Shown here piece after piece: positions 1 to 8,241 of a stretch of 64,000 nucleotides of DNA. The DNA comes from a virus. Below the pieces are notes generated by a model. The model was given only the letters and a program-made list of their open reading frames with translations, had not been told where the DNA came from and searched no databases. Position 1 is the stretch's first letter, and every line of letters begins with the position of its first letter. The translations under genes and the position numbers were made by a program. The stretch spans positions 62,001-126,000 of the IMG/VR virus record IMGVR_UViG_3300036770_008715; one strand, 5' to 3'.

Positions 1-3000
1 ATGCATTACCAGATCCTGTCTGATTGATTCGCAGAGCATCAGTTGCGCTATCAACTTGTATAGTTAAATCTGTATATATTTTTGTCTTAGCGATATCATT
101 AGAGTTTTGGTATGTGGCTAGTGTTTCAGTTCCATTAATATAAAACCGATGCCCCAAAGACCCCGCAGTTATCGGTGTTGTATTGGTGTCACATTTATAT
201 TTCGTAAATTTCGCATTATTGTTTGCTGAAATTGAAATATATTCTGGCCCAGCCGCTCCTGTATTTTCTAGTATTGAATATTGTGTGCTATTTCTTTTTA
301 ATATTAGTGATCCGCCAACATCGTCAGCAACTTGCGTTATTGATACATTTCCTTTAATATCTACTGTGTCCGCCCAATTTGAAGCGTCTGTAGTATCAGT
401 TTCTCCATATCCTACTCTAAATGTATTAGCAACATATAAGTTACCATCAGTCGTAAGCGCCATCGCACCTTGCGCACTAGTGTGGCTAGAATCTCCCCAC
501 CAAAAACCTCTATCTGAATTATTACTAAATCTAAATGTCATTGCCCAGTTATTCAGAGGGCCGAAGGTTATAGCACTAACCATTCCTATGCCAAAAGACG
601 CTTCCGTTCCATACAATGTAAATTTCGTATAACTTGAACTCAACGTTGATGCAAACTGTTCAGAATATACATCCCTCCATAATCTGGTAGAAGAACCAAG
701 ATCATATGTTAAGTTTGCTGATGGGATTATACTTGCTGCAGCTGCACCAACGTTATTGTCGTTCCATACTTTAGCATTATTAGAAAAAATATCTCCGTCT
801 CTAAAAACGTAAGTGTCCCAACTAACTAAGCCACCAGCTGTGACTGGTCCATCTTGTACGAAAAGTTGAAATCCTGTTCCACTTCCACCATTTCTGAAAG
901 CAAATGCACCATCTTGGGTATTTTTAGCTTCCCATCTTGTGTCGACACCATCATAGTATGCATTAAATCCAACATATCCCCCAACCGCAAAATCAGCTGT
1001 GGTTGTTGCAGTCCCACCCACTATCAAAAATTGATCTATATCATACCCATCTAACAAATCAGCATTTAGGTTGTTAACCTTTGTTGTCGAAGAAACAGCA
1101 AATGGTGTAGTGTTTTGGAACAAAACAGTTTTGTTTGATTGGAAAAATGTATTTGAATTTAATGTTGTAGTTGGAGAAGTGATATTTACATTTCCACCAA
1201 CATTCAATCCCCCAGCAACACCCACACCACCAGCTACTTTCAGAGCACCTGTTGTTGTGCTTGTGGAATTGGTATTACCAACAATATTAACATTTTCAAA
1301 ATAATTGATGCTATTTCCAACTGAAGCGTTATATTGATCAGTTCCAGTTGACCCAACAGTGGCGCCATTTTCATACGTTATTGTATGGGTTCCATTAACT
1401 GCATAACATTCAATTACAAGATGATATTCTCTAAATTGAGCTTCGTTTTGAATTTGGATTTCATAGTTGCCTGTTGATGTTTTGACTGCACGAATTCTAT
1501 CTCCTGGTCCGCGAACAACACAAAGATCTGGAGTGTTTGTAGTAGTGCTTTCTGTACGAACGCAGGCAACCATATATGTTTCAAAATCTGAATTGACAGA
1601 TCCTTGTATTGCGTGCGACCAATTTGGATCTGTTACAATTATCTTGAACCCAATCGTTGAGTACAAGACGTCTGCTAGAGAAGCAACAATAAATCTCCTC
1701 CATGTGCCTGCAACAGCACTACCAAAATCTATATTCAGTTTAAATGTTGGTTGAGCCTCATAACCATGGTTCACTCCGCCCAAAAACCTACCAATTCCAG
1801 CAGCTTGTAACACATTAGTAGTTTTATCAAACGTTAAATTGGCATTGGCACCAACAGAACCACCATCATTAAAAAGTATTTGAGTGGTTGATCCTGGTGT
1901 TGTTAATGTTCCTGTTGCGCCTTGGACTCCTTGGAATCCTTGAGAACCAACTGCGCCCTGCCTGCCCTGTTGACCTTGTACTCCTTGGAATCCTTGAGGC
2001 CCAGCTGAACCTTGTACTCCTTGAAATCCTTGAGGCCCAGCTGAACCTTGTACTCCTTGAAATCCTTGTGGACCGACAGCGCCTTGTACTCCTTGGAATC
2101 CTTGTGGACCAGCTGAACCTTGTCGACCTTGAAATCCTTGTGGACCAACTGCTCCTTGGACTCCCTGGAATCCTTGAAATCCTTGAGCTCCAACAGCACC
2201 TTGTACTCCTTGGAATCCTTGAGCCCCGACAGCACCTTGTCTGCCTTGTTGACCTTGAACTCCTTGGAAACCTTGAGCTCCAACTGCACCTTGCGGTCCT
2301 TGAGTTCCTGGAGTACCCGCTAGGTTAATCGTCCAAAAAGTGAATGTGCCAGATCCACTAGTTGAAGTTGCATTGATATCTAGAGAGCCAGTACCAGAAT
2401 TATAGCTGGTAACAGTACCCTCAACATAGTTCGTTGATGTGTTAGCTGCTCGAACAGTCTGGGAAGTAGAATATGCTAGTCCAGTTGCAACAGTGAATAC
2501 TTTCGAGCCAGTTCCAATAGTAATAGATGTTGTACTAGTGGTTGCATACTTATCGCCAGCGGTTCCTTGAATTCCCTGATGACCTTGAAATCCCCGTTGG
2601 CCCTGGATACCTTGAAACCCTTGAGCCCCGACAGCACCTTGTCTGCCTTGTTGACCTTGAACTCCTTGAAATCCTTGAGCTCCAACAGCACCTTGTACTC
2701 CTTGGAAACCTTGTGGACCAGCTGATCCTTGTCTGCCTTGTTGACCTTGAACTCCTTGGAACCCTTGTGGACCAATATCACCTTGAACTCCTTGGAATCC
2801 TTGTGGACCAATATCACCTTGAACTCCTTGGAATCCTTGAGGCCCAGCTGAACCTTGTCGACCTTGAAATCCTTGAGCTCCAGCGGCTCCTTGAATACCC
2901 TGGAATCCTTGAGGCCCAGCTGAACCTTGTCGACCTTGAAATCCTTGTGGACCGACAGCGCCTTGGACTCCTTGGAATCCTTGAGGCCCAGCTGAACCTT

Positions 3001-3397
3001 GTACTCCTTGGAATCCTTGCGCACCAACAGCACCTTGGACTCCCTGGAATCCTTGAGCCCCGACAGCACCCTGTCTGCCTTGTTGACCTTGCGCTCCAAC
3101 TGATCCTTGTCTACCTTGAGAACCTTGAACACCAGTTGCAGTAAACTGAATATTGGCATTACCACCAATACCTGCAGTCACTGATACTGTGACTGTTGCG
3201 CTATTGCGGAAGTTAAGGCTATCAGCTGTAACTGTCGATGCGCTATCAACTGAAACTGGAATATCAGCTAGGCCACCGCCTCCACCAGAACCAGCATAAT
3301 TATCTGTGCGCCAAGAGAATCCGTCCCAAGTCCAGACAGTACCGTCTTCGGCTGTAAATGTATTTCCTACTACTGGTGAACTTGGAAAATCTGCCAT
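1..3397 (-). CDS. Collagen-like tail fibre, partial (C-terminus off the left edge)
   Basis: I read an open frame from the ATG at 3397 through base 1 without a stop, at least 1132 residues. The N-terminus (MADFPSSPVVGNTF, then WTWDGFSW) matches the start of the 899-aa fibre at 18025-20724 and the 318-aa protein at 25825-26781, suggesting a common attachment module. Two Gly-X-Y arrays follow (about residues 93-276 and 363-497), split by an 85-residue module that also occurs twice in the 899-aa fibre. The distal part is non-collagenous and has the fibre motif NNLNADLLDGYDIDQF (near base 1050), common in phage tail fibres, plus beta-rich repeats. Likely a trimeric receptor-binding fibre. The receptor and the C-terminal tip are not visible. 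It starts 4 bases after the stop of the 344-aa gene. Confidence 0.85.
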   Translation of the reverse strand, partial: MADFPSSPVVGNTFTAEDGTVWTWDGFSWRTDNYAGSGGGGGLADIPVSVDSASTVTADSLNFRNSATVTVSVTAGIGGNANIQFTATGVQGSQGRQGSVGAQGQQGRQGAVGAQGFQGVQGAVGAQGFQGVQGSAGPQGFQGVQGAVGPQGFQGRQGSAGPQGFQGIQGAAGAQGFQGRQGSAGPQGFQGVQGDIGPQGFQGVQGDIGPQGFQGVQGQQGRQGSAGPQGFQGVQGAVGAQGFQGVQGQQGRQGAVGAQGFQGIQGQRGFQGHQGIQGTAGDKYATTSTTSITIGTGSKVFTVATGLAYSTSQTVRAANTSTNYVEGTVTSYNSGTGSLDINATSTSGSGTFTFWTINLAGTPGTQGPQGAVGAQGFQGVQGQQGRQGAVGAQGFQGVQGAVGAQGFQGFQGVQGAVGPQGFQGRQGSAGPQGFQGVQGAVGPQGFQGVQGSAGPQGFQGVQGSAGPQGFQGVQGQQGRQGAVGSQGFQGVQGATGTLTTPGSTTQILFNDGGSVGANANLTFDKTTNVLQAAGIGRFLGGVNHGYEAQPTFKLNIDFGSAVAGTWRRFIVASLADVLYSTIGFKIIVTDPNWSHAIQGSVNSDFETYMVACVRTESTTTNTPDLCVVRGPGDRIRAVKTSTGNYEIQIQNEAQFREYHLVIECYAVNGTHTITYENGATVGSTGTDQYNASVGNSINYFENVNIVGNTNSTSTTTGALKVAGGVGVAGGLNVGGNVNITSPTTTLNSNTFFQSNKTVLFQNTTPFAVSSTTKVNNLNADLLDGYDIDQFLIVGGTATTTADFAVGGYVGFNAYYDGVDTRWEAKNTQDGAFAFRNGGSGTGFQLFVQDGPVTAGGLVSWDTYVFRDGDIFSNNAKVWNDNNVGAAAASIIPSANLTYDLGSSTRLWRDVYSEQFASTLSSSYTKFTLYGTEASFGIGMVSAITFGPLNNWAMTFRFSNNSDRGFWWGDSSHTSAQGAMALTTDGNLYVANTFRVGYGETDTTDASNWADTVDIKGNVSITQVADDVGGSLILKRNSTQYSILENTGAAGPEYISISANNNAKFTKYKCDTNTTPITAGSLGHRFYINGTETLATYQNSNDIAKTKIYTDLTIQVDSATDALRINQTGSGNA
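2575..3120 (-). repeat. Collagen-like G-X-Y codon repeat (partial fibre, proximal array)
   Basis: Tandem Gly-X-Y codons such as GAQGFQGVQG and GPQGFQGRQG in the 1-3397 fibre. A second array lies at about 1905-2310. Between them is the shared 85-residue linker (about 2311-2565). Boundaries approximate. Confidence 0.8.
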
Positions 3398-3400
3398 CTA

Positions 3401-4435
3401 TTATACCATGTAAATTAAAACTACTAATCCTGGATTTCCATTTGAACCTACAGAGTTGTTTCCACCAGGTCCACCTTGGCCTGCAGTTCCATTATAATCT
3501 ATATCACCAGTGTTTGGTGGGTTTTGTGTTGATGCGTTTCCGTTTGTACCAGTTCCGCCTTGCTGACTATCAGTTAAAGTTCCGCTGACATAATTGGAAC
3601 CTCCGCCGCCTCCGCCGCCGCCTTCACCACCAGTACCTGTTTGACCTGATTCACCACCACCACCGCCATAATAACCTGCACCGCCACCACCGCCTGCACC
3701 AGAGTCGTTGTTAGATGTACCTGATCCTACTCCTGAGGCTCCGCCATATGGACTTCCGCCTGGTTCGCCACCGCCAGTTCCTCCGCCAGCTACGTTTCCA
3801 CCATCCCCACCGTTAAATCTGCCGTCAACTTCTCCATTCTCACCGTCGCTTCCTGTTCCTTGTCCACCAGAACCACCAGGTCCACCAGCAGATTGAGTGC
3901 CACCATCTCCGCCGTTACCTCCGTTACCAGAGGCTCTTGCTCCTGAAGCTCCTGTATCTCCTCCTCCACCGCCTCCAACTCCACCGTCTTCGTTGGCAGC
4001 GTCACCGTTTCCTCCGCCTCCACCACCAGCACCAGCAAGAATTAATTCTGCACCTGAAGTGCCGACTGTTCCTCGAAAGATTCCAGTCAATCCGCCACCA
4101 GAACCTCCCATGTCACCGCCACCAGCAGACTGAGAAGTTCCACCAAGACCACCACCACCAACACAAACGTTTAATGTTTCGCCTGGAGTTACTGTAATTG
4201 TGCCCTGAGCATATCCACCACCGCCACCATCACCACCAATACCACCATTAACAGAACTAAATCCACCACCACCACCAGCACCCCATGCTTTAACAGTAAC
4301 AGAGGTGACACCAGCAGGAACCGTCCAAGGAGTGCTATTTGTTTGAGTATCAAATACTTCTTTAAATTCTTGCGTAGTGACTGCTGGCGCACCGAATCCA
4401 TGCACATGGGTTGCAACTGACAGCAAATAAGACAT
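3401..4435 (-). CDS. Glycine-rich adhesin-like protein
   Basis: 344 residues. A short N-terminal part is followed by WTVPAGVTSVTVKAWGAGGG, the usual opening of phage and bacterial glycine-rich tail domains. About 250 residues of poly-glycine blocks follow (GGGG, GGNGGDGG, GGGGGDTG) and a hydrophobic end (PGLVVLIYMV). The pattern fits a bundle of polyglycine-II helices, as in the Salmonella phage S16 gp38 adhesin, but similarity to gp38 itself is not evident. Probably a receptor-binding tip or adhesin. It lies between a collagen-like fibre and a small possible chaperone gene, so it may be a fibre-tip component. The long antisense proline-rich frames here are shadows of the glycine codons. Confidence 0.75.
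   Translation of the reverse strand: MSYLLSVATHVHGFGAPAVTTQEFKEVFDTQTNSTPWTVPAGVTSVTVKAWGAGGGGGFSSVNGGIGGDGGGGGYAQGTITVTPGETLNVCVGGGGLGGTSQSAGGGDMGGSGGGLTGIFRGTVGTSGAELILAGAGGGGGGNGDAANEDGGVGGGGGGDTGASGARASGNGGNGGDGGTQSAGGPGGSGGQGTGSDGENGEVDGRFNGGDGGNVAGGGTGGGEPGGSPYGGASGVGSGTSNNDSGAGGGGGAGYYGGGGGESGQTGTGGEGGGGGGGGSNYVSGTLTDSQQGGTGTNGNASTQNPPNTGDIDYNGTAGQGGPGGNNSVGSNGNPGLVVLIYMV
3905..4435 (-). repeat. Glycine-codon-rich low-complexity stretch
   Basis: On the plus strand the sequence is a run of CCACCA/CCGCC triplets, the complement of GGN glycine codons. It is coding low complexity within the 344-aa adhesin, not an intergenic repeat. Boundaries are approximate. Confidence 0.6.
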
Positions 4436-4436
4436 T

Positions 4437-4805
4437 TTAGATCAGATCTCTAATTTTAATTTTGTATTCTTCAAGAGTAATTGTTGGTTGTTGCTCAAGA
4501 GTTAGTAATCGATTTTCTTGATTGAACAATGCAGTCATCACGGCTCTTTCGATGGAATTAACCCAACTAGTTTTTCTGCTTAATATTTCTTCAGGCGTAA
4601 AATCAACAATTATCCAACCGCGAAGAACCTGAGTTTCTTGGACAGTAACTGTTCCGATAGCATTCTGCAGTTCTGGATTGTATGGTGGTCTTTCTTCATC
4701 AACAACAGGAAGCCATCTCCAGCCTGGTTTTGTTTGAACTTCTGGATCGACATTTGATTGAATTCGATCCACAGTATCTTCTGGACTAATTAGAGCGTAT
4801 AACAT
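4437..4805 (-). CDS. Small protein, possible tail-fibre assembly chaperone
   Basis: 122 residues with no signal peptide or membrane segment. The middle has RPPYNPELQNAIG and GWIIVDFTPEEILSRK. The C-terminal third is a charged helix rich in Gln and Glu (ERAVMTALFNQENRLLTLEQ). Proteins of this size with a Trp/Pro N-terminal part and a helical tail commonly sit next to phage tail-fibre genes and act as fibre-folding helpers. I infer that role from shape and position, not from a firm family match. Its start codon overlaps the stop of the 1133-aa fibre gene (TAATG), so the two are probably translated together, and the 344-aa adhesin follows one base after its stop. Confidence 0.6.
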   Translation of the reverse strand: MLYALISPEDTVDRIQSNVDPEVQTKPGWRWLPVVDEERPPYNPELQNAIGTVTVQETQVLRGWIIVDFTPEEILSRKTSWVNSIERAVMTALFNQENRLLTLEQQPTITLEEYKIKIRDLI

Positions 4806-7800
4806 TAGGTGTCGTCCTGTGCATCTGTTGTTACAAATAACGTTATACCAATCAATCTTGCATCTACACCAAGTGTATCGTTACCATCACCAGTCACTCG
4901 AGAAACCTGAAAGAAAGTAATATCTTCGGGAGTCGGAGTTCCTGCTATTGTCACAGCACCAGATATTGGAGATACATGTATATCATCGGCAGCTATGAAT
5001 GTGTCTTGAACGTTGACCGCAGTTCCAAATGCTGTATCAATTGGATCATCATCACTCAATGAAACGCCAGCAAGGCTCCAAGTTACGCCACCTGATCCTG
5101 ATGCTGCTGTCCATGCTGCTTGATATGTGATAGTACCCTCGTCCCAAGACTTTGGCATTCGAATTGAAAACTGAACAAACTCTTGGGTTGTTGTATCAAA
5201 ATCATATGTTTTGACCATAACATTATTTGTTGTTGATTCTGTTGTGGTTGAACCTGCACCAGCTGTTGTTCTTGGTAGCATTGTCTGAGCTGGAACCCAG
5301 ATAGTTCTTAGGCCAACACCACCAGCTGAGCCTTGGATACCTTGGAATCCTTGAGCACCAACAGCACCCTGAATACCTTGGAACCCTTGCGCTCCTGCTG
5401 CTCCTTGAATACCTTGTGAACCTTGAGCGCCTACTGCTCCTTGAATTCCCTGGAACCCTTGCGCTCCAGCAGCACCTTGAATACCCTGGAACCCTTGCGC
5501 TCCTGCTGCTCCTTGAATACCTTGTGAACCTTGAGCGCCTACTGCTCCTTGAATACCCTGGAAACCTTGAGCACCAACAGCACCCTGGAAACCTTGAGCT
5601 CCTTGCACACCCTGTGCGCCTTGAGCACCACCACCACCGCCACCAAGATTGGGTACAATATCTACACCAGCAACGATCAGATTGCCAGAGATATTGACAG
5701 TGTTGGCGTAAAACTCAACGTTGGCATTGCCGTCAGTTGGTCCAATGATTATATTTGTTTTAGACCCAGCAGTTCCGTCAGTTCCTATTCTAACGTTTTT
5801 GGTTGCTGTTGCTTCAGTGGCGCCAAAGGCAATGTTTGCTTCTGTATCACCAACACCACCGCCGATTTCTATTCTAGCGTTACCAGAAGTTCTATATGCT
5901 TGCGATGCTGATATAAATGGAGCAGATAATGTAGCAGTTGACCCACTCACTGTGACACTTCCGCTGGTTGTGACAGTACCAGATGATGTTACTGTAAATT
6001 GCTGCGTACTACCAACTTGCAATTCATTAGAGACAACTCCTTCTGTTACAATGACATCACCCCAAACAAAAACATCGTCTTTAAAGGAACCTTTTCCTGT
6101 CACTGAAAATTGTTTGGCATCAACTGTAACACCATTTATTAAATACTCAATAATATCATCAGTTTGGGTTCCAACAAGATACATTCTATTGTTTGGATAT
6201 GCGACATATATGCCAGTGACGCTGCCTTCAGAAGAATAGACTGCTTTCACATCTCTTATTCTCTTTCTGTTTTCAGTGAAAACTGCACCAGATATATTCC
6301 ACGCAGTTGGTAGAAAGAATTCATAGATATAATCGTTGGTTATTCCAACCAGATACATATATTTTCCATCTGGGGAAAATGACAATGATTGAAGAGAAGT
6401 ATCTACTCCAGGAGTTAGTGAAATTGAATCGTAGGTCAAAGAAGCTGCTGTCAAATCCCAAGGAGTTGACATAGTAAATTGCCAAATTATAGATGTAGAA
6501 CAAACCCACAATTTAGTCCCATCAGGTTTGAAATACATTCCTGATGGAGAAGTAGTTTGAATTGCACCAGAAACTGTATTGGAGTTGGTTGTGAATGTTG
6601 CAGTTGTAACATCCCAAGGAGTGCTTAGATCATACCAAGTGATGTCATTACCAGTATCACCAAGAACATACATCACATTGCCTTCAGGAACTCTGAATGC
6701 TAAATCTACAACAGCTGTTTCTTGAGCACTAATATTATAGGATGTTGTTGTTGTTGCCGTCGCTAAATTCCATGCTTCACTCAGTTCTATTTGATATACT
6801 AACTCTGGCGTTTGATCTGAAACATATAATCTAGTACCGCTAGTGTTGGCAAAAATTCCAGAAGGAGTTCCATTACCAGCTGGTAGAGGATAAATATTAC
6901 CATCTCTATTATGGACCCATTCTAACATTCCTCCAGTGGTTTCAATTTTGGTATTATCACTGGTATATAATGCATCGGATACAATAATATTACTGGATGC
7001 GATTAGATTACCAGTAACATTTGCTCGGCCACTCACAGTAAGCGATTCAGTACTGGAACTTCCAGTTACTGTAATTGAAGTAGAAATGATACCACCACTT
7101 GATTGAATTGTAGTTTGACCAGTGCTCCCAAACCTCGAAACGCCAGTGACTCGAAGGTCATCTTCTACTACAATTTCTCTATAAAATTTTACAGTGTTTG
7201 CAAAGGAAGCTGCGCCATTTACGTGCAATTTTCTAGACTCAACTGTCATTCCACCATATAAATCAAACTCAGCAACATCATCTGCAACAGAACCGACAAT
7301 ATAGAGCCTATTATTTGGGTAGGCAAAATACATTCCTGCTGGTATAATTTCTTCATATGGAACTGATACTGATGTATCAGTCGCAGATAATCTTTTTCCT
7401 GTTGGTGTTGCACCAACAATATTCCATGCAGTCGGCAATGTATATTCTATGATCTTATCAGCACTTTCACCAAGGACATACAAAAGTTTACCATCGGGCG
7501 TCAATGATATTGAATATGGAGTGGTTTCTTGGCTAGTTGTAATTACGTTTTGTAGGACGTTAGTTGTTGCAGTTGCCACGTTCCATGGAGAAGACATTGT
7601 ATATTGGTAAACGTTTGCTGCTCCTGTTCTAGTAACCGCAAAAAACATCGTACCATCTGGTTTGAAAAAGAACCCTTCCCAATTTCCTGTTCCAAGAGAA
7701 TAATTATTTGATGTTGATACAGTTGCAGTTGCTACGTTCCATGGAGTGCTCAAATCATATGTGGTTATATCATCTCCACTGTTGCCAAGAAGGTACATAA

Positions 7801-8206
7801 CATTACCTTCTGGCCTAAAGAATACATCAATAGGAGTAGCTTCTTGAGAGGCGACGTTTAATGTTTGTGTTAGAGTTGCTGTTGATATTTCCCATGGTGT
7901 GGATAGTTCCAGCTGATGAACAACATCCACAAGACCAGCAGCTAAGGCACTATTTTGATCGACAACATATACTCTTGTTCCATCAGTATTAGCAAAAACG
8001 CCACTTAATTGACCATTAAGAATACTTAATCCTGCTCTAAACGACGCCTCTTCTATACCATATGTCGTTTTAAGTCTTGCATTGGCACTAGTGTGGAATG
8101 CATCAGTTGCAATGATATTACTGGATCCGATTAGGTTCCCAGTAACGGTTGCACCACTGCTTACATTAAGCGTTCCAGTTACTGTGGTTGAAAGTAAATC
8201 AGCCAT
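4805..8206 (-). CDS. Tail fibre with duplicated beta-propeller and collagen-like stalk
   Basis: 1133 residues. An N-terminal TGTLNVSSGATVTGNL beta-repeat is followed by two related blocks of about 300 residues. Each has propeller blades of the form F.PEGNVMYLLG, FKPDGT and LTPDGKLLYVLG, alternating with STPWNVATAT-like strands. A Gly-Ala-Gln-Gly collagen-like array follows (about residues 860-960). The C-terminal beta-sandwich contains FVQFSIRMPKSWDEGTITYQ, a domain often found at the end of phage fibres. The two propeller blocks look like an internal duplication. Predicted trimeric receptor-binding fibre. A late-promoter-like box lies 28 bases upstream of the ATG, and AAGAG precedes the start. 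Its stop overlaps the start of the 122-aa gene. Confidence 0.85.
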   Translation of the reverse strand: MADLLSTTVTGTLNVSSGATVTGNLIGSSNIIATDAFHTSANARLKTTYGIEEASFRAGLSILNGQLSGVFANTDGTRVYVVDQNSALAAGLVDVVHQLELSTPWEISTATLTQTLNVASQEATPIDVFFRPEGNVMYLLGNSGDDITTYDLSTPWNVATATVSTSNNYSLGTGNWEGFFFKPDGTMFFAVTRTGAANVYQYTMSSPWNVATATTNVLQNVITTSQETTPYSISLTPDGKLLYVLGESADKIIEYTLPTAWNIVGATPTGKRLSATDTSVSVPYEEIIPAGMYFAYPNNRLYIVGSVADDVAEFDLYGGMTVESRKLHVNGAASFANTVKFYREIVVEDDLRVTGVSRFGSTGQTTIQSSGGIISTSITVTGSSSTESLTVSGRANVTGNLIASSNIIVSDALYTSDNTKIETTGGMLEWVHNRDGNIYPLPAGNGTPSGIFANTSGTRLYVSDQTPELVYQIELSEAWNLATATTTTSYNISAQETAVVDLAFRVPEGNVMYVLGDTGNDITWYDLSTPWDVTTATFTTNSNTVSGAIQTTSPSGMYFKPDGTKLWVCSTSIIWQFTMSTPWDLTAASLTYDSISLTPGVDTSLQSLSFSPDGKYMYLVGITNDYIYEFFLPTAWNISGAVFTENRKRIRDVKAVYSSEGSVTGIYVAYPNNRMYLVGTQTDDIIEYLINGVTVDAKQFSVTGKGSFKDDVFVWGDVIVTEGVVSNELQVGSTQQFTVTSSGTVTTSGSVTVSGSTATLSAPFISASQAYRTSGNARIEIGGGVGDTEANIAFGATEATATKNVRIGTDGTAGSKTNIIIGPTDGNANVEFYANTVNISGNLIVAGVDIVPNLGGGGGGAQGAQGVQGAQGFQGAVGAQGFQGIQGAVGAQGSQGIQGAAGAQGFQGIQGAAGAQGFQGIQGAVGAQGSQGIQGAAGAQGFQGIQGAVGAQGFQGIQGSAGGVGLRTIWVPAQTMLPRTTAGAGSTTTESTTNNVMVKTYDFDTTTQEFVQFSIRMPKSWDEGTITYQAAWTAASGSGGVTWSLAGVSLSDDDPIDTAFGTAVNVQDTFIAADDIHVSPISGAVTIAGTPTPEDITFFQVSRVTGDGNDTLGVDARLIGITLFVTTDAQDDT
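5325..5630 (-). repeat. Collagen-like G-X-Y codon repeat
   Basis: Tandem codons for GAQGFQGIQGAVGAQG-type triplets within the 1133-aa fibre. On the plus strand they appear as reiterated CCTTGGAAACCTTGAGC-like units. No sequence interrupts the Gly periodicity. Boundaries approximate. Confidence 0.85.
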
Positions 8207-8233
8207 GGGTATCTCTTGAGAATAGTTGTTTAG

Positions 8234-8241
8234 TATTTATC
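8234..8241 (-). promoter_or_regulatory. Late-promoter-like box GATAAATA
   Basis: The minus strand reads GATAAATA, one mismatch from the T4 late -10 consensus TATAAATA. The box ends 28 bases before the ATG at 8206 and overlaps the stop codon of the 699-aa gene. AAGAG sits just before the start codon. The placement matches three other boxes in the window (13736, 28009, 59028). Confidence 0.5.

Noticed and set aside
2575-3120. Regular repeats that could be read as a CRISPR array
   Set aside because: The units have no unique spacers, keep a 9-base codon rhythm and lie in coding sequence with no cas genes nearby.
2542-3144. Long antisense frame with LE/LV repeats across the collagen-like region
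   Set aside because: It reads the complement of Gly-X-Y codons. Similar shadow frames occur at every collagen-like array and have no ribosome sites.
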